A DNA stretch of 53,623 nt from Acinetobacter sp. WC-141 (lineage in GTDB: Bacteria; Pseudomonadota; Gammaproteobacteria; Pseudomonadales; Moraxellaceae). The DNA lies in contig NZ_AMSS01000046.1 in assembly GCF_000313935.1 (NCBI RefSeq), forward strand, positions 1 to 53,623. The letters run 5' to 3'. Of the stretch, positions 31,669 to 41,836 are shown piece by piece. A program made the position numbers and the translations under genes. Numbering within the stretch: the first letter of the stretch is position 1; each line of letters begins with the position of its first letter. Below the pieces are notes generated by a model. That model did not search any database. It had not been told where the DNA came from and was given only the letters and a program-made list of their open reading frames with translations.

Positions 31669-34600
31669 ATGTATAAACCAACCACATTTGTGTGGCAGCC
31701 ATCTGCGGCATCATTGTTTAAAATTACCGTACTTAGCTCTGCTTTAGCTGCGTTGGGTATTACAACAGGCTGTTCATCGACTCCACAATCTGCAAAAACC
31801 TCAAAAACAAAACAGGTCAGCGGCGCAGGTTATTTAGATGCAAGTAGTCTTGATTCTTTAGAAGACTTACTTTCAGCAACCGATATGCGTGCTGTAGAAG
31901 GCGATCGTCTGCTTATTTTAAAGCATGGTGATGTCTGGAAGCGTATGTCCGTTGGTTTCAAAATGGATTTGAACCATTGGGATTCTCGTATTGAAGCTCA
32001 GCGTAGTTGGTTTATTTCTCGTCAGCCTTACCTTGACCGCTTAAGTGCCCGCGCAAGTCGTTATTTGTACCATACGGTTAAAGAAGCTGAACGCCGTGGA
32101 CTGCCGACAGAACTTGCGTTATTACCAGTAATTGAAAGTTCTTATGACCCAGCTGCAACAAGTAGTGCAGCAGCGGCAGGATTATGGCAGTTTATTCCGA
32201 GTACTGGTCGTATTTATGGCTTAAAGCAAACTGGTATGTATGATGGGCGTCGAGATGTGGTTGAGTCGACTCGCGCAGCTTATGAGTTTTTAGGAAGCCT
32301 CTATAATCAATTTGGTTCTTGGGAACTTGCTTTAGCGGCTTATAATGCTGGTCCAGGACGTATTCAACAGGCGATTAACCGCAACCAAGCTGCTGGTTTA
32401 CCAACCGACTATTGGTCTTTAAAACTTCCTCAAGAAACAATGAACTATGTTCCACGTTTCTTGGCTGTTGCTCAAATTATTAAAAATCCGAAGGCTTATG
32501 GTGTAGAACTACCACCGATTGCAAATAGACCCCATTTCCGTGAAGTGACTTTATCTGCGCCTTTAACTTTAAATGAAATTGCTTCTACAGCAGGATTAAG
32601 CCGTGCAGAACTTTATGCATTGAACCCAGGATATCGTGGTGAAGCAGTAGACCCTGCGAGTCCTATGCGTATTTTGATTCCAGCAGATTTAAGTCCTTCA
32701 ATTGATAATAAATTAAAAGGGAAAAAAACGGGTGGTAGCTCAGGTTGGTGGGCAAATACAACTTCACCGTCTACACCTACAACTGTTAGTCCTTCTACTA
32801 CAGTAACAACAAGAACAACGCCTACAACGCAAGTTCAGCCAGTTAAACCTTCTTCGCCAGTGAAGACCAGTTCAACTCCTTCAAAATCTACACCACGTGG
32901 TTCCGATGCATTAGCTGCTTTTGCTGCGTCGGCGGATGTACCAAGTGCGCCGCGTATTCCTGTAGCTGTGACAAATGCAGCTAACATTACGAAGCCTGTT
33001 AAGATGGAGCCACCAATTTCGGCTTCTGAACGTGAAAAGATTTTAGCTGCAGTTCGTGCTGAAGGTGAAAAAGAAACAGTTCAACAAGCTTTAGAGCCGC
33101 AACCAACACAAGCTGAAAAAGATCAAGTTGTTGCTGAGTTAAAAGCAATCGCGCCTAAAGGAACTGAAATTGTCGATCCGTATGATGGCAAAATTAGGTT
33201 AACCGCAATTCAGACGAGCCAGTCAGTTGCAGAGCAACAAGGTAAAGAGGTTAGTAGAGGTTTTGCTTATCCAAAAACTTTAGCTGAAGACGTGACCGTA
33301 GCTAACTCTGAAGACGGACAGCGCAATAAAGACAAACCTTACATCAAGACTGATACTGATGTAGTGGTTGTACAGCCTAAAGGTAAGCGTAGTACTTATA
33401 CGGTTTTACCGGGTGATACGTTGGCCGTTATTGCAATGAAAAATGGCGTAAACTGGCGCGATGTTGCGAAGTGGAACCAGATTGACCCTGAAAAGACGTT
33501 ATATGTTGGTTCAACGCTTTATCTCTATGATGCTAAACCGCAAGAAACTCAAACAACATCTAAAAGTACAGCTAAACCAGATGTATATGTAGTTGAAGCT
33601 AACGACAGTTTAAGCGGTGTTGCTAATCAGTTTAATTTGTCAGTAAGACAATTGGCTGAATATAACGATTTATCAGTAACAGATGGTCTATTTGTTGGGC
33701 AAAAATTACTGTTAAAAGAGCCGAAGAATAGTCGCTCAAGTGCTAAAGTCGAGCCGAAAGCAGTTCAGGCAAATGCAAAACGTATAGCAACTAAAAGTTA
33801 TACTGTGAAGCGCGGTGAATATCTTAAATTGATTGCAGATCGTTATGCGCTCTCTAATCAAGAACTTGCTGAATTAACGCCAGGCTTATCTGCGGGTAGT
33901 AACTTGATGGCTGGCCAAAAAATTAATGTGCCTACACAAGATATTTCTGTAGATGAAGTTGCTGAAACTAAAACTTCTAGTAAATCTGAAAAGGCTGCTG
34001 CGAGTATTTCTTATAAAACTGAAGGCTACAAAGTACAGCGCGGTGATACTTTATCGAGTATTGCAACGAAATCAAAAATTAGCCTAGCTGAATTAGCCGA
34101 GTTAAATAACTTAAAAGCAAGTAGCCATGTACAGCTTGGTCAAACGATAAAAGTACCAGCAGGGTTAAGTGTTCCAGAACAATACGTTGTAAAGTCGGGT
34201 GATAGCTTAAATGCGATTGCGAGTAAATATAACTTGCAAACAGGTTATTTGGCTGACTTAAATGGTTTGTCTCGTACTGCTGGGTTACGTGCTGGTCAAC
34301 GTTTAAAACTCACAGGTACAGTTGAAGAAGAAGCACCAACTAAGCCTTCTAAAAATACTAAAGAAGAAACACCCGAAACTTATACAGTCAAATCTGGTGA
34401 TAGCTTAGGTAATATCGCTAACCGTTACCACTTACAGCTGGACTACCTTGCTTCATTAAATGGTCTTTCACGTACCAGTAGCGTTCGTGTCGGGCAACGT
34501 TTAAAGCTAACAGGTGATGTACCTACAGTAGAAACAGCTAAAGTAGATACTAAGTCTTCAACTAAAACAGTTGCGGCTGGTAAAAACACTGAAAGATATA

Positions 34601-34884
34601 CTGTGAAATCTGGTGAGTCATTAAATAGTATTGCGAGCCGTGCAGGCATTTCAGTGCGTGAACTTGCTGAAATGAATGCATTAAAAGCGAGTGCTAATTT
34701 ACAGCGCGGCCAAAATATTGTAATTCCAAAAACTGTTGTGGAATACAAAGTGAAGCGTGGTGATACATTAATTGGTCTTGCTAGCAAATATGGTTTAGAA
34801 ACCAATTTCTTGGCTGAGCTGAATAATTTGACACCTTCTACTCAGCTTCGCATTGGTGATGTTATTAAAGTGCCTAATTTATAA
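31669..34884 (+). CDS. mltD: Lytic murein transglycosylase D with eight LysM repeats
   Basis: A 1071-residue lipoprotein. The signal peptide ends at a TTGC lipobox with Cys near residue 34. The transglycosylase domain follows, with catalytic Glu near residue 155 (LLPVIESSYDP) and AAGLWQFIPSTGRIYGL plus AYNAGPGRI. A Thr/Ser/Pro-rich linker (about 360-575) leads to eight LysM modules up to the C-terminus, each beginning with a YxV-x-x-GD/ES pattern. E. coli MltD has 452 residues and far fewer LysM modules. It cuts glycan strands to 1,6-anhydro products from the outer membrane. GGAAG lies before the ATG at 31669. The yej genes begin 15 bp downstream. Confidence 0.92.
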   Translation: MYKPTTFVWQPSAASLFKITVLSSALAALGITTGCSSTPQSAKTSKTKQVSGAGYLDASSLDSLEDLLSATDMRAVEGDRLLILKHGDVWKRMSVGFKMDLNHWDSRIEAQRSWFISRQPYLDRLSARASRYLYHTVKEAERRGLPTELALLPVIESSYDPAATSSAAAAGLWQFIPSTGRIYGLKQTGMYDGRRDVVESTRAAYEFLGSLYNQFGSWELALAAYNAGPGRIQQAINRNQAAGLPTDYWSLKLPQETMNYVPRFLAVAQIIKNPKAYGVELPPIANRPHFREVTLSAPLTLNEIASTAGLSRAELYALNPGYRGEAVDPASPMRILIPADLSPSIDNKLKGKKTGGSSGWWANTTSPSTPTTVSPSTTVTTRTTPTTQVQPVKPSSPVKTSSTPSKSTPRGSDALAAFAASADVPSAPRIPVAVTNAANITKPVKMEPPISASEREKILAAVRAEGEKETVQQALEPQPTQAEKDQVVAELKAIAPKGTEIVDPYDGKIRLTAIQTSQSVAEQQGKEVSRGFAYPKTLAEDVTVANSEDGQRNKDKPYIKTDTDVVVVQPKGKRSTYTVLPGDTLAVIAMKNGVNWRDVAKWNQIDPEKTLYVGSTLYLYDAKPQETQTTSKSTAKPDVYVVEANDSLSGVANQFNLSVRQLAEYNDLSVTDGLFVGQKLLLKEPKNSRSSAKVEPKAVQANAKRIATKSYTVKRGEYLKLIADRYALSNQELAELTPGLSAGSNLMAGQKINVPTQDISVDEVAETKTSSKSEKAAASISYKTEGYKVQRGDTLSSIATKSKISLAELAELNNLKASSHVQLGQTIKVPAGLSVPEQYVVKSGDSLNAIASKYNLQTGYLADLNGLSRTAGLRAGQRLKLTGTVEEEAPTKPSKNTKEETPETYTVKSGDSLGNIANRYHLQLDYLASLNGLSRTSSVRVGQRLKLTGDVPTVETAKVDTKSSTKTVAAGKNTERYTVKSGESLNSIASRAGISVRELAEMNALKASANLQRGQNIVIPKTVVEYKVKRGDTLIGLASKYGLETNFLAELNNLTPSTQLRIGDVIKVPNL

Positions 34885-34899
34885 AACAATTAGCAATTT

Positions 34900-36735
34900 A
34901 TGCATAAATCATCTTTTCAACTGAGCCTGCTAGTCGGGCTCAGTGTCGTTTCACATGCAGTTTTTTCTGCACAGCAAACCACATCATATATAGCGATTCA
35001 TTCCAAGCCTAAATATTTAGGAATGATAGCTATGCCATATGCAAACCCGAATGCCCCTAAAGGTGGTCTGTTAAGTCAGGCCGCTCAAGGAACTTTTGAT
35101 AACCTTAATAGTATGAATGGTAAGGGGAATGCTACAGAGGGCGTTAATTATCTTTTTGATACTTTAATGACTCAATCGTTAGATGAGGTCGGAGTTTTAT
35201 ATCCGCTTTTAGCTGAGAAAGTGAGTTATGACCCAGAAAAAACGCAGTCTGTTACTTTCTATTTAAACTCTAAAGCGCGTTTTAGTAATGGACAGCCAGT
35301 CACTGCGGCAGATGTTAAATTTAGTTTTGATGCCTATCAGACGAAGTCTAATTTAGGTTTACAGATGTACCTTGCTGATTTGGCAAAAACAGAAGTCATC
35401 AATGCCCATCAAGTAAAGTTTAGTTTTAAGTCTAACCATAATCCTAAAATGCCATTCATTTTGGCAACCTTACCGATTTATTCAAAAGCGGATTGGCAAA
35501 AAAGAGATTTTAGCCGAATTACCCTACAACCGATTGTGGGTTCGGGGCCATATGTAGTTGAACGGGTGGATGCAGGTAGAAGCATTAGTTATAAAAGAAA
35601 CCCAAATTATTGGGCAAAAGATTTGCCTATTAACAAGGGGCGTTATAATTTTGACCGATTAAAATATGTCTATTATCGAAATTGGGATATTGCTTTTGAA
35701 GGATTTAAATCTGGGCAATACACTTTGCATGAAGAAACTAATCCTAAAAAATGGGTAACAGATTATCGTTTTCCTGCCGTAAAAGCGGGACTGGTTACTC
35801 AATATAAGTTTCGTCACCACAACCCGATTGCCACTGAAAGCTATGTGTTTAACACTAGGCGAAAACCTTTAAATGATATTCGTTTTAGACAAGCCTTAAC
35901 CTATGCCTATGACTTTGAATGGCAAAATAAAGCTTTGTTTTATGGTCAATATCAACGTCTTCAAAGTTATTTTGAAAATAGTGAATTAGCAGCAACAGGT
36001 CGACCTTCAAAAACTGAATTAGACTTATTAAAACCGTTATTGCCTAAGTTATCTCCACTCATGCAACAAGGTGTTTTAGCCGACTGGAAATATCCAGTGT
36101 CGGATGCAAGTGGCTTTAATCGTCAGAACTTGTTAACTGCACGGCAATTACTCATACAGGCTGGCTATAAAGTTAAAGAAGGGCAGCTATTTACACCAGA
36201 AGGAAAAAAAGTTCAGCTTGAGTTTTTAATTCAGCAAGATGGTAAACAACGAACACTTTTACCTTTTATTCGTAACCTAAAAAAGTTAGGCATTGCAGTT
36301 AATTTGCGTCAGGTCGATGCTCCGCAATATTTAGAAAGGACTCGTCGTTACGATTTTGATATGACCACGATGAATCTGCCGCAATCTCTCAACCCGGGCA
36401 ATGAACAAACACAGTTTTGGGGAAGTATCGCTGCAGCGCAAGATGGAAATTATAATTATGCAGGTATTCGCAACCCAATAATTGATCAAGTGATTTCAAA
36501 ACTTGTTGCAAGTAAAAGCCGTGAACAACAGATTATTTATACTCGCATTCTCGATCGATTGCTTAGAGCTGGTTATTATCAAATTCCGACCTATGGTAAA
36601 GGTGAAAACTGGTATGCTTATTGGAATATGTATCAACAACCTAAAGTTAAACCAGCACTTTCTTCTGGAATAGAATATTGGTGGAGTGATGCAAACAAAG
36701 CCAAAACAGTTGCCAAATATTTACATCAACAATAA
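34900..36735 (+). CDS. yejA: YejA-type periplasmic peptide-binding protein
   Basis: A 611-residue solute-binding protein of family 5 with an N-terminal signal peptide (about residues 1-23, ending VFSAQQ). Typical segments are PKGGLLSQAAQGTFDNLNS, TFYLNSKARFSNGQPVTAADV and a late NYNYAGIRNPIIDQVI. It captures peptides or murein fragments in the periplasm for the YejBEF transporter encoded directly after it. It starts 15 bp after mltD, so the enzyme and the importer may share a transcript. In E. coli the system is linked to uptake of microcin C; in some alpha-proteobacteria it takes up muropeptides. Confidence 0.88.
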   Translation: MHKSSFQLSLLVGLSVVSHAVFSAQQTTSYIAIHSKPKYLGMIAMPYANPNAPKGGLLSQAAQGTFDNLNSMNGKGNATEGVNYLFDTLMTQSLDEVGVLYPLLAEKVSYDPEKTQSVTFYLNSKARFSNGQPVTAADVKFSFDAYQTKSNLGLQMYLADLAKTEVINAHQVKFSFKSNHNPKMPFILATLPIYSKADWQKRDFSRITLQPIVGSGPYVVERVDAGRSISYKRNPNYWAKDLPINKGRYNFDRLKYVYYRNWDIAFEGFKSGQYTLHEETNPKKWVTDYRFPAVKAGLVTQYKFRHHNPIATESYVFNTRRKPLNDIRFRQALTYAYDFEWQNKALFYGQYQRLQSYFENSELAATGRPSKTELDLLKPLLPKLSPLMQQGVLADWKYPVSDASGFNRQNLLTARQLLIQAGYKVKEGQLFTPEGKKVQLEFLIQQDGKQRTLLPFIRNLKKLGIAVNLRQVDAPQYLERTRRYDFDMTTMNLPQSLNPGNEQTQFWGSIAAAQDGNYNYAGIRNPIIDQVISKLVASKSREQQIIYTRILDRLLRAGYYQIPTYGKGENWYAYWNMYQQPKVKPALSSGIEYWWSDANKAKTVAKYLHQQ

Positions 36736-36766
36736 AAAGCACCTGCCATAAAGGAAATCCTGTTAT

Positions 36767-37819
36767 ATGGGTTCATATATTCTCAAGCGACTTCTTTTAA
36801 TGATTCCCACATTGTTTGTCATTTTATTGATTAACTTTGTGGTTGTGCAAATTGCACCGGGTGGGCCAGTTGAGCAAGCAATACATCAGGCACAAAGCGA
36901 TTTGGGAATTGGCCGTGCATTGAGTGCAGAAACTTATTATCAAGGTGCTCAAGGTTTAAGCCCTGAAATGGTTGAGCAAATTAAGGCTCAGTACGGCTTT
37001 GATCGTTCTGGCCCTGAACGATTTTTTCTAATGTTAAAAGGCTATTTAACTTTAGATTTTGGACAAAGTTTCTTTAAAGATAAACCAGTCGTGGAATTGT
37101 TGTGGGAAAAAATACCTGTTTCTATTTCGCTTGGACTGGTGAGCACTTTTCTGATTTATTTAATTTCTATTCCGCTGGGAATTAAAAAAGCAAGACAGCA
37201 AGGCTCATGGTTTGATCGGTCCACCTCTTTAGTTCTTGTGGTGGGATATGCTGTACCGAGTTTTGTATTTGCCATTTTGTTAGTTGTTTTTTTTGCGGGC
37301 GGCTCTTATTTTCAATGGTTTCCATTACAAAATTTAGTATCAGATAACTTTCAACAACTTAGTCTTTGGGGCAAAGTGACCGATTATTTATGGCATTTGA
37401 CTTTGCCACTGATTACCATGATATTAGGCGGTTTTGCCAGTTTAACTTATTTAACTAAATACTCATTTTTAGAAGAACTCAATAAACCCTACGTTTTGGC
37501 AGCCTATGCAAAAGGTTTGAATGGCCAACAAGTCTTATATAAGCATGTATTTCGTAATGCCATTTTAGTTGTGCTAGCAGGCTTGCCAGAAGTATTAGCG
37601 GGTATTTTCTTTGTGGGTAATCTGTTTGTAGAAATTATTTTCCATTTAGATGGGGTGGGTTTGTTGGGCTTTGAAGCAATTGTCCAGCGTGACTATCCTG
37701 TTATTTTTGGGGTTTTATTTTTCTTTACTTTATTTAGCCTAATTTTACGTCTCATATGTGATGTGTTGTATCAATGGATTGATCCAAGAATTCACTTTGA
37801 TGCACAAGGAGGCAAATAA
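36767..37819 (+). CDS. yejB: YejB-type ABC importer permease
   Basis: A 350-residue inner-membrane permease with about six helices. The first helix (LKRLLLMIPTLFVILLINFV) and the FDRSGPERFFLMLKGYLTLDFGQSF-type periplasmic loop are characteristic of peptide permeases of the DppB/YejB class. The cytoplasmic EAA-type loop lies near residue 240 (LAAYAKGLNGQQVLYKHVFRN). It ends by a one-base overlap with yejE. With YejE it forms the membrane channel. Confidence 0.9.
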   Translation: MGSYILKRLLLMIPTLFVILLINFVVVQIAPGGPVEQAIHQAQSDLGIGRALSAETYYQGAQGLSPEMVEQIKAQYGFDRSGPERFFLMLKGYLTLDFGQSFFKDKPVVELLWEKIPVSISLGLVSTFLIYLISIPLGIKKARQQGSWFDRSTSLVLVVGYAVPSFVFAILLVVFFAGGSYFQWFPLQNLVSDNFQQLSLWGKVTDYLWHLTLPLITMILGGFASLTYLTKYSFLEELNKPYVLAAYAKGLNGQQVLYKHVFRNAILVVLAGLPEVLAGIFFVGNLFVEIIFHLDGVGLLGFEAIVQRDYPVIFGVLFFFTLFSLILRLICDVLYQWIDPRIHFDAQGGK

Positions 37820-38829
37820 TGTCTTTAATTGTTCGTACACGATTACAGCGTTTTAGGCAGCATAAATTGGGCTGGGCCAGCTTTATTTTATTTAGTCTGA
37901 TTTTGGTTTTATCCTTAGCTGCGGAGTTAATTGCTAACGATAAACCGCTGTTAGTGAAGTATGAAGATTCTTACTATTTACCCGTGTTAAAAACTTATCC
38001 TGAAACTGCGTTTGGTGGGGTGTTTGAAACAGAAGCTGATTATAAAGACCCTGCCGTACAAGCGCTTATTGAGGCTAAAGGATGGGCTGTTTGGCCGCTC
38101 ATTCAATTTTCATATCAAACACCCAATTTAGACTTAGCCGTTCCTGTACCTTCACCACCCTCCAAGCAAAACTGGTTGGGAACAGATGATCAAGGAAGGG
38201 ATGTTTTCGCCCGTATTCTTTATGGATTAAGAGTATCGTTACTTTTTGGTTTAGCCTTAACCTTTTGTTCCTCTTTATTTGGAATTACCGTAGGTGCCAT
38301 TCAAGGTTACTATGGCGGTTGGGTAGATTTATTAGGACAACGTTTGGTTGAGGTTTGGAATGGCTTACCCATGCTTTTTATGGTCATGATTTTAGTCAGT
38401 ATGTTTGTTCCCAATGTATATTGGCTCTTTTTCATTATGTTGTTTTTTGGCTGGACCGTTTTGGTGGGAATTGTCAGAGCAGAATTTTTAAAAGCTCGCC
38501 AGTTAGATTATGTGCGTGCAGCCCAAGTTTTGGGAGTGACCGATCGCGCTATTATTTTTAGGCATATTTTGCCCAATGCGATCAGTTCGAGTTTGTCTCA
38601 GTTACCTTTTATTTTAACGACTAATATTAGTGCGTTAACCGCTCTTGATTTTTTAGGGTATGGACTGCCGCCGGATGCAGCCTCATTAGGCGAGTTATTG
38701 CTACAAGGTAAAAATAATTTAGATGCACCATGGTTAGCAATTTCGGGTTTTTTTAGTCTGGCTATTGTTCTTTCACTTTTAATTTATATTGGGGAGGCGG
38801 CCCGTGATGCGTTTGACCCAAGAAAATAG
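37819..38829 (+). CDS. yejE: YejE-type ABC importer permease
   Basis: A 336-residue partner permease. An N-terminal helix is followed by a long periplasmic segment (YLPVLKTYPETAFGGVFETE, typical of YejE), then the LGTDDQGRDVFARILYGLRVSL motif of the DppC/OppC/YejE group and the EAA-type loop DYVRAAQVLGVTDRAIIFRHILPN. The start shares a base with the yejB stop and the end overlaps yejF by 23 bp, which indicates tightly coupled synthesis of the complex. Confidence 0.9.
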   Translation: MSLIVRTRLQRFRQHKLGWASFILFSLILVLSLAAELIANDKPLLVKYEDSYYLPVLKTYPETAFGGVFETEADYKDPAVQALIEAKGWAVWPLIQFSYQTPNLDLAVPVPSPPSKQNWLGTDDQGRDVFARILYGLRVSLLFGLALTFCSSLFGITVGAIQGYYGGWVDLLGQRLVEVWNGLPMLFMVMILVSMFVPNVYWLFFIMLFFGWTVLVGIVRAEFLKARQLDYVRAAQVLGVTDRAIIFRHILPNAISSSLSQLPFILTTNISALTALDFLGYGLPPDAASLGELLLQGKNNLDAPWLAISGFFSLAIVLSLLIYIGEAARDAFDPRK

Positions 38830-40399
38830 TTTAAATACTGCCTCAACGTTGTTAAAGGTAGAGCATCTTTCGGTGCAAACCAAAGATCAAAAGATTTTAT
38901 TGGAAGATCTAAATTTTTACTTAAGTGAAGGTGAAACACTCGCTATTGTGGGTGAGAGTGGTTCAGGTAAATCGATGAGCTGCTTAGCAATAATGGGGTT
39001 GCTACAAGAAAAATTAGAAGTAACAGGTCAGGTCTGGATTGGCTCACAAAACATGCTTGAGTTAGATGAGACAGCTCAAGCATATTTACGTGGTCGACAA
39101 ATCGCTATGATTTTTCAGGAGCCTGCTACTGCGTTAAATCCGCTCCATCGTGTTGAAAAAATTATAGGGGAAAACCTTCTATTATCGGGTTTCTCAAAAC
39201 TTGAAGTTCGACAGCGAATAGTTGATCTACTAAAAGATGTCGGAATTGTTGAACCAGAACAAATTTTAAAACGCTATCCACATGAGCTCTCTGGTGGACA
39301 AAAACAACGTGTCATGATTGCGATGACATTGGCGCTTCAGCCTAAAATTTTGATTGCTGATGAACCTACGACTGCGTTGGATGTGGTCTTACAGATACAA
39401 ATTTTAGAGCTATTAAAATCTTTACAAGCAAAATATGGAATGGCACTTATTTTAATTAGCCATGATCTAAATTTAGTACATCGCTATGCTGGGAAACTGA
39501 TTGTATTGCAAAGTGGGCATGTAGTAGAGCAAGGTGAACTGAGCCAAATCTTTGCAAACCCTAAAACAGCTTATACAGCACAGTTATTAGATCATGATTT
39601 TGGAAGTGTAGAGTCTAGACCCATTCAACAGAATGTTTTATCAGTTCGACAGCTCAGCGTGCAATTTCCTATAAGAAAAGGAATTTTAAATCGCATTCAA
39701 GGATATTTCACCGCAATAGAAGATTTGAGTTTCGATCTTGCTCAAGGTGAATCACTTGGAGTGGTTGGTGAAAGTGGTGCGGGTAAGTCATCTTTAGCCC
39801 TAGCTTTGGTTCAGCTTGTTAAGAGTAAAGGGCAAATTGTTTTTTTAGGGCAAGATTTGAATCAGTTACAGCCAAAAGTGCTACGGTTGATGAGATCAGA
39901 TTTTCAACTTGTATTCCAAGATCCATTTGGCAGTTTAAACCCCCGTATGACAGTAGGGCAGATTATTGCTGAAGGGTTAAAGTTAAAAGCTGTGAATGAA
40001 AAAGAGGTAACTCAGCAAGTTAAATCTGCTTTGGTAAAAGTTGAATTGGCTGAAGATTTTCAACATCGTTATCCTCATGAACTTTCGGGTGGCCAACGTC
40101 AACGTGTAGCCTTAGCTAGAGCTTTAGTGGTTCAGCCTAAACTTTTAATTTTGGATGAACCTACATCGGCTTTAGATCGGACCACGCAAAAAGCCATAAT
40201 TAAGTTGTTGCGACAATTACAGCAAACTGAGCAGTTAAGTTATATTTTTATTAGTCATGATCTGAATATAGTGAAATCACTGTGCCATAAAGTGATGGTA
40301 TTACGTCATGCTAAAGTTGTTGAATATCAGGAAACTGAACTCCTATTTTCTAAGCCTCAAACTGAATATACCAGACAGTTAATTAAAGCATCTCTTTAA
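38807..40399 (+). CDS. yejF: YejF-type double ATPase of the ABC importer
   Basis: A 530-residue protein with two complete ATPase domains. The Walker A motifs are GESGSGKS (about residue 50) and GESGAGKS (about 325). Signatures are LSGGQKQR and LSGGQRQR, each followed by a Walker B (LIADEPTTALD and LILDEPTSALD). This fused form distinguishes Yej from Dpp/Opp, which use two separate ATPases. The start at 38807 is chosen because GGGGAGG precedes it; a start at 38789 would remove the ribosome site. It is the last gene of the cluster. Confidence 0.92.
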   Translation: MRLTQENSLNTASTLLKVEHLSVQTKDQKILLEDLNFYLSEGETLAIVGESGSGKSMSCLAIMGLLQEKLEVTGQVWIGSQNMLELDETAQAYLRGRQIAMIFQEPATALNPLHRVEKIIGENLLLSGFSKLEVRQRIVDLLKDVGIVEPEQILKRYPHELSGGQKQRVMIAMTLALQPKILIADEPTTALDVVLQIQILELLKSLQAKYGMALILISHDLNLVHRYAGKLIVLQSGHVVEQGELSQIFANPKTAYTAQLLDHDFGSVESRPIQQNVLSVRQLSVQFPIRKGILNRIQGYFTAIEDLSFDLAQGESLGVVGESGAGKSSLALALVQLVKSKGQIVFLGQDLNQLQPKVLRLMRSDFQLVFQDPFGSLNPRMTVGQIIAEGLKLKAVNEKEVTQQVKSALVKVELAEDFQHRYPHELSGGQRQRVALARALVVQPKLLILDEPTSALDRTTQKAIIKLLRQLQQTEQLSYIFISHDLNIVKSLCHKVMVLRHAKVVEYQETELLFSKPQTEYTRQLIKASL

Positions 40400-40586
40400 G
40401 ATTTTATTTTAATTATTTGTTTTTTAATAGAATAAATTTAATTTTTGTCTTATGCAAAAAGTTGCATATTTTTATATTCTTTAAAATTGACATGTGCTAT
40501 TGTCAGTTATCGATTATGTCTTGACACGCTCAATAACTCATTTAAATTAGAGTAATTGCTCTATAATTCAAAAAAAGAGGTTAACC

Positions 40587-41831
40587 ATGAACCAGATTGC
40601 TCAACCCATCACAATTCGCAATACCACCTTTAAAAACCGAATTATTAAAGGTGCGATGAGTGAGGCGCTTGCAAATTATGAAGGCCAACCAAATGATTTA
40701 CATTTGGGCTTATATGGTGCTTGGGCAAAAGGTGAACTTGGCTGTGCCATTACGGGCAATGTCATGGTAAATGCTGGAGCAAAAAATGAACCGGGTGTTG
40801 TGGTTATTGAAACTGAACGTGACCTAAATCGCTTAAAAGAGTGGGCGGCCTTGGGTAAAAAATATGGCATGGTGCAATTGATTCAATTGTCACACCCAGG
40901 TCGCCAGTGTCCAAAAGGTTTAAATAAAGAAACCGTGGCGCCATCGGCAGTACCTTTTAGTCCAGCTTTAGCAACCATGTTTGGAACGCCACGTGAACTT
41001 ACTCATGATGAAATTCTAGATATTATTAATCGTTTTGCGAAAGCAGCTCAGATCTGTGAAAAAGCAGGTTTCGAAGGTGTGCAATTGCACGGCGCACATG
41101 GTTATTTAATTAGTCAGTTTTTATCGCCATTAACCAATAAGCGTACAGATCAATGGGGCGGTTCAGTTGAAAATCGTAGCCGTTTTTTATTAGAGGTTTA
41201 TAAGGCGGTACGTGAAGCAACCTCTGAAAATTTTATTATTTCCGTGAAGCTTAACTCGGCTGACTTCCAGCGTGGCGGTATTAGTGAAGAAGATGTGATT
41301 TCAGTTTTTAAAGCAGTAGACGAAGCTGGTATCGATTTAATTGAAATTTCAGGCGGTACTTATGAGGCACCAGCAATGGCTGGGGCTAAGGCGGATAAAC
41401 GTAAAGCAAGTACGATTGCGCGTGAGGCATACTTTTTAGATTTTGCTGAGAAAATCCGCCAACATGTTAAGTGTAAACTCATGGTAACAGGTGGGTTCCG
41501 TACTGTAGAGGGCATGAATGCTGCACTCGCAAGTGGCGCATGTGACTTTATTGGTATTGCTCGCCCATTTGCGGTGGAAACCGATTTAACAGAACGTTTA
41601 ATTGCAGGGCAAGACGTGCGTTATGCCGTAAAACCGATTAAAACAGGTTTACCTTTTGTCGATAAAATGGCAATTATGGAAATTATTTGGTATGCCGCTC
41701 AATTTAAAACCATTGGCAAGGGTAAAAAACCAAATCCAAAACTTTCACCACTTGTGGTGTTTTTAAATTATGCCAAAGGCAATATTAAAGCGGTGATTCA
41801 AGGACAAGTGAATTCGCGTAAGTCTGCATAA
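40587..41831 (+). CDS. Old Yellow Enzyme-family NADH:flavin oxidoreductase
   Basis: A 414-residue FMN enzyme without the C-terminal Fe-S/FAD part found in fadH. The TIM-barrel signs are IQLSHPGRQCPKGL, the active-site HGAHGYLISQFLSPLTNKR segment with RTDQWGGSVENRSRF, and FIGIARPFAVETDLTERL near the end. It probably reduces activated double bonds of enones or enoates; the natural substrate is unknown. GAGGTTAACC precedes the ATG. It stands alone after a 187 bp gap that has no recognisable gene. Confidence 0.82.
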   Translation: MNQIAQPITIRNTTFKNRIIKGAMSEALANYEGQPNDLHLGLYGAWAKGELGCAITGNVMVNAGAKNEPGVVVIETERDLNRLKEWAALGKKYGMVQLIQLSHPGRQCPKGLNKETVAPSAVPFSPALATMFGTPRELTHDEILDIINRFAKAAQICEKAGFEGVQLHGAHGYLISQFLSPLTNKRTDQWGGSVENRSRFLLEVYKAVREATSENFIISVKLNSADFQRGGISEEDVISVFKAVDEAGIDLIEISGGTYEAPAMAGAKADKRKASTIAREAYFLDFAEKIRQHVKCKLMVTGGFRTVEGMNAALASGACDFIGIARPFAVETDLTERLIAGQDVRYAVKPIKTGLPFVDKMAIMEIIWYAAQFKTIGKGKKPNPKLSPLVVFLNYAKGNIKAVIQGQVNSRKSA

Positions 41832-41836
41832 TTTCA

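Noticed and set aside
34443..34805. A 120-codon minus-strand frame inside the LysM region of mltD
   Set aside because: Created by the repeated LysM coding pattern on the other strand; no start signals.
31669..34884. Possibility that the LysM array is a recent tandem DNA duplication
   Set aside because: Repeats are visible at protein level, but the DNA copies differ widely, so the array is old; only the fifth and sixth modules look closely alike.
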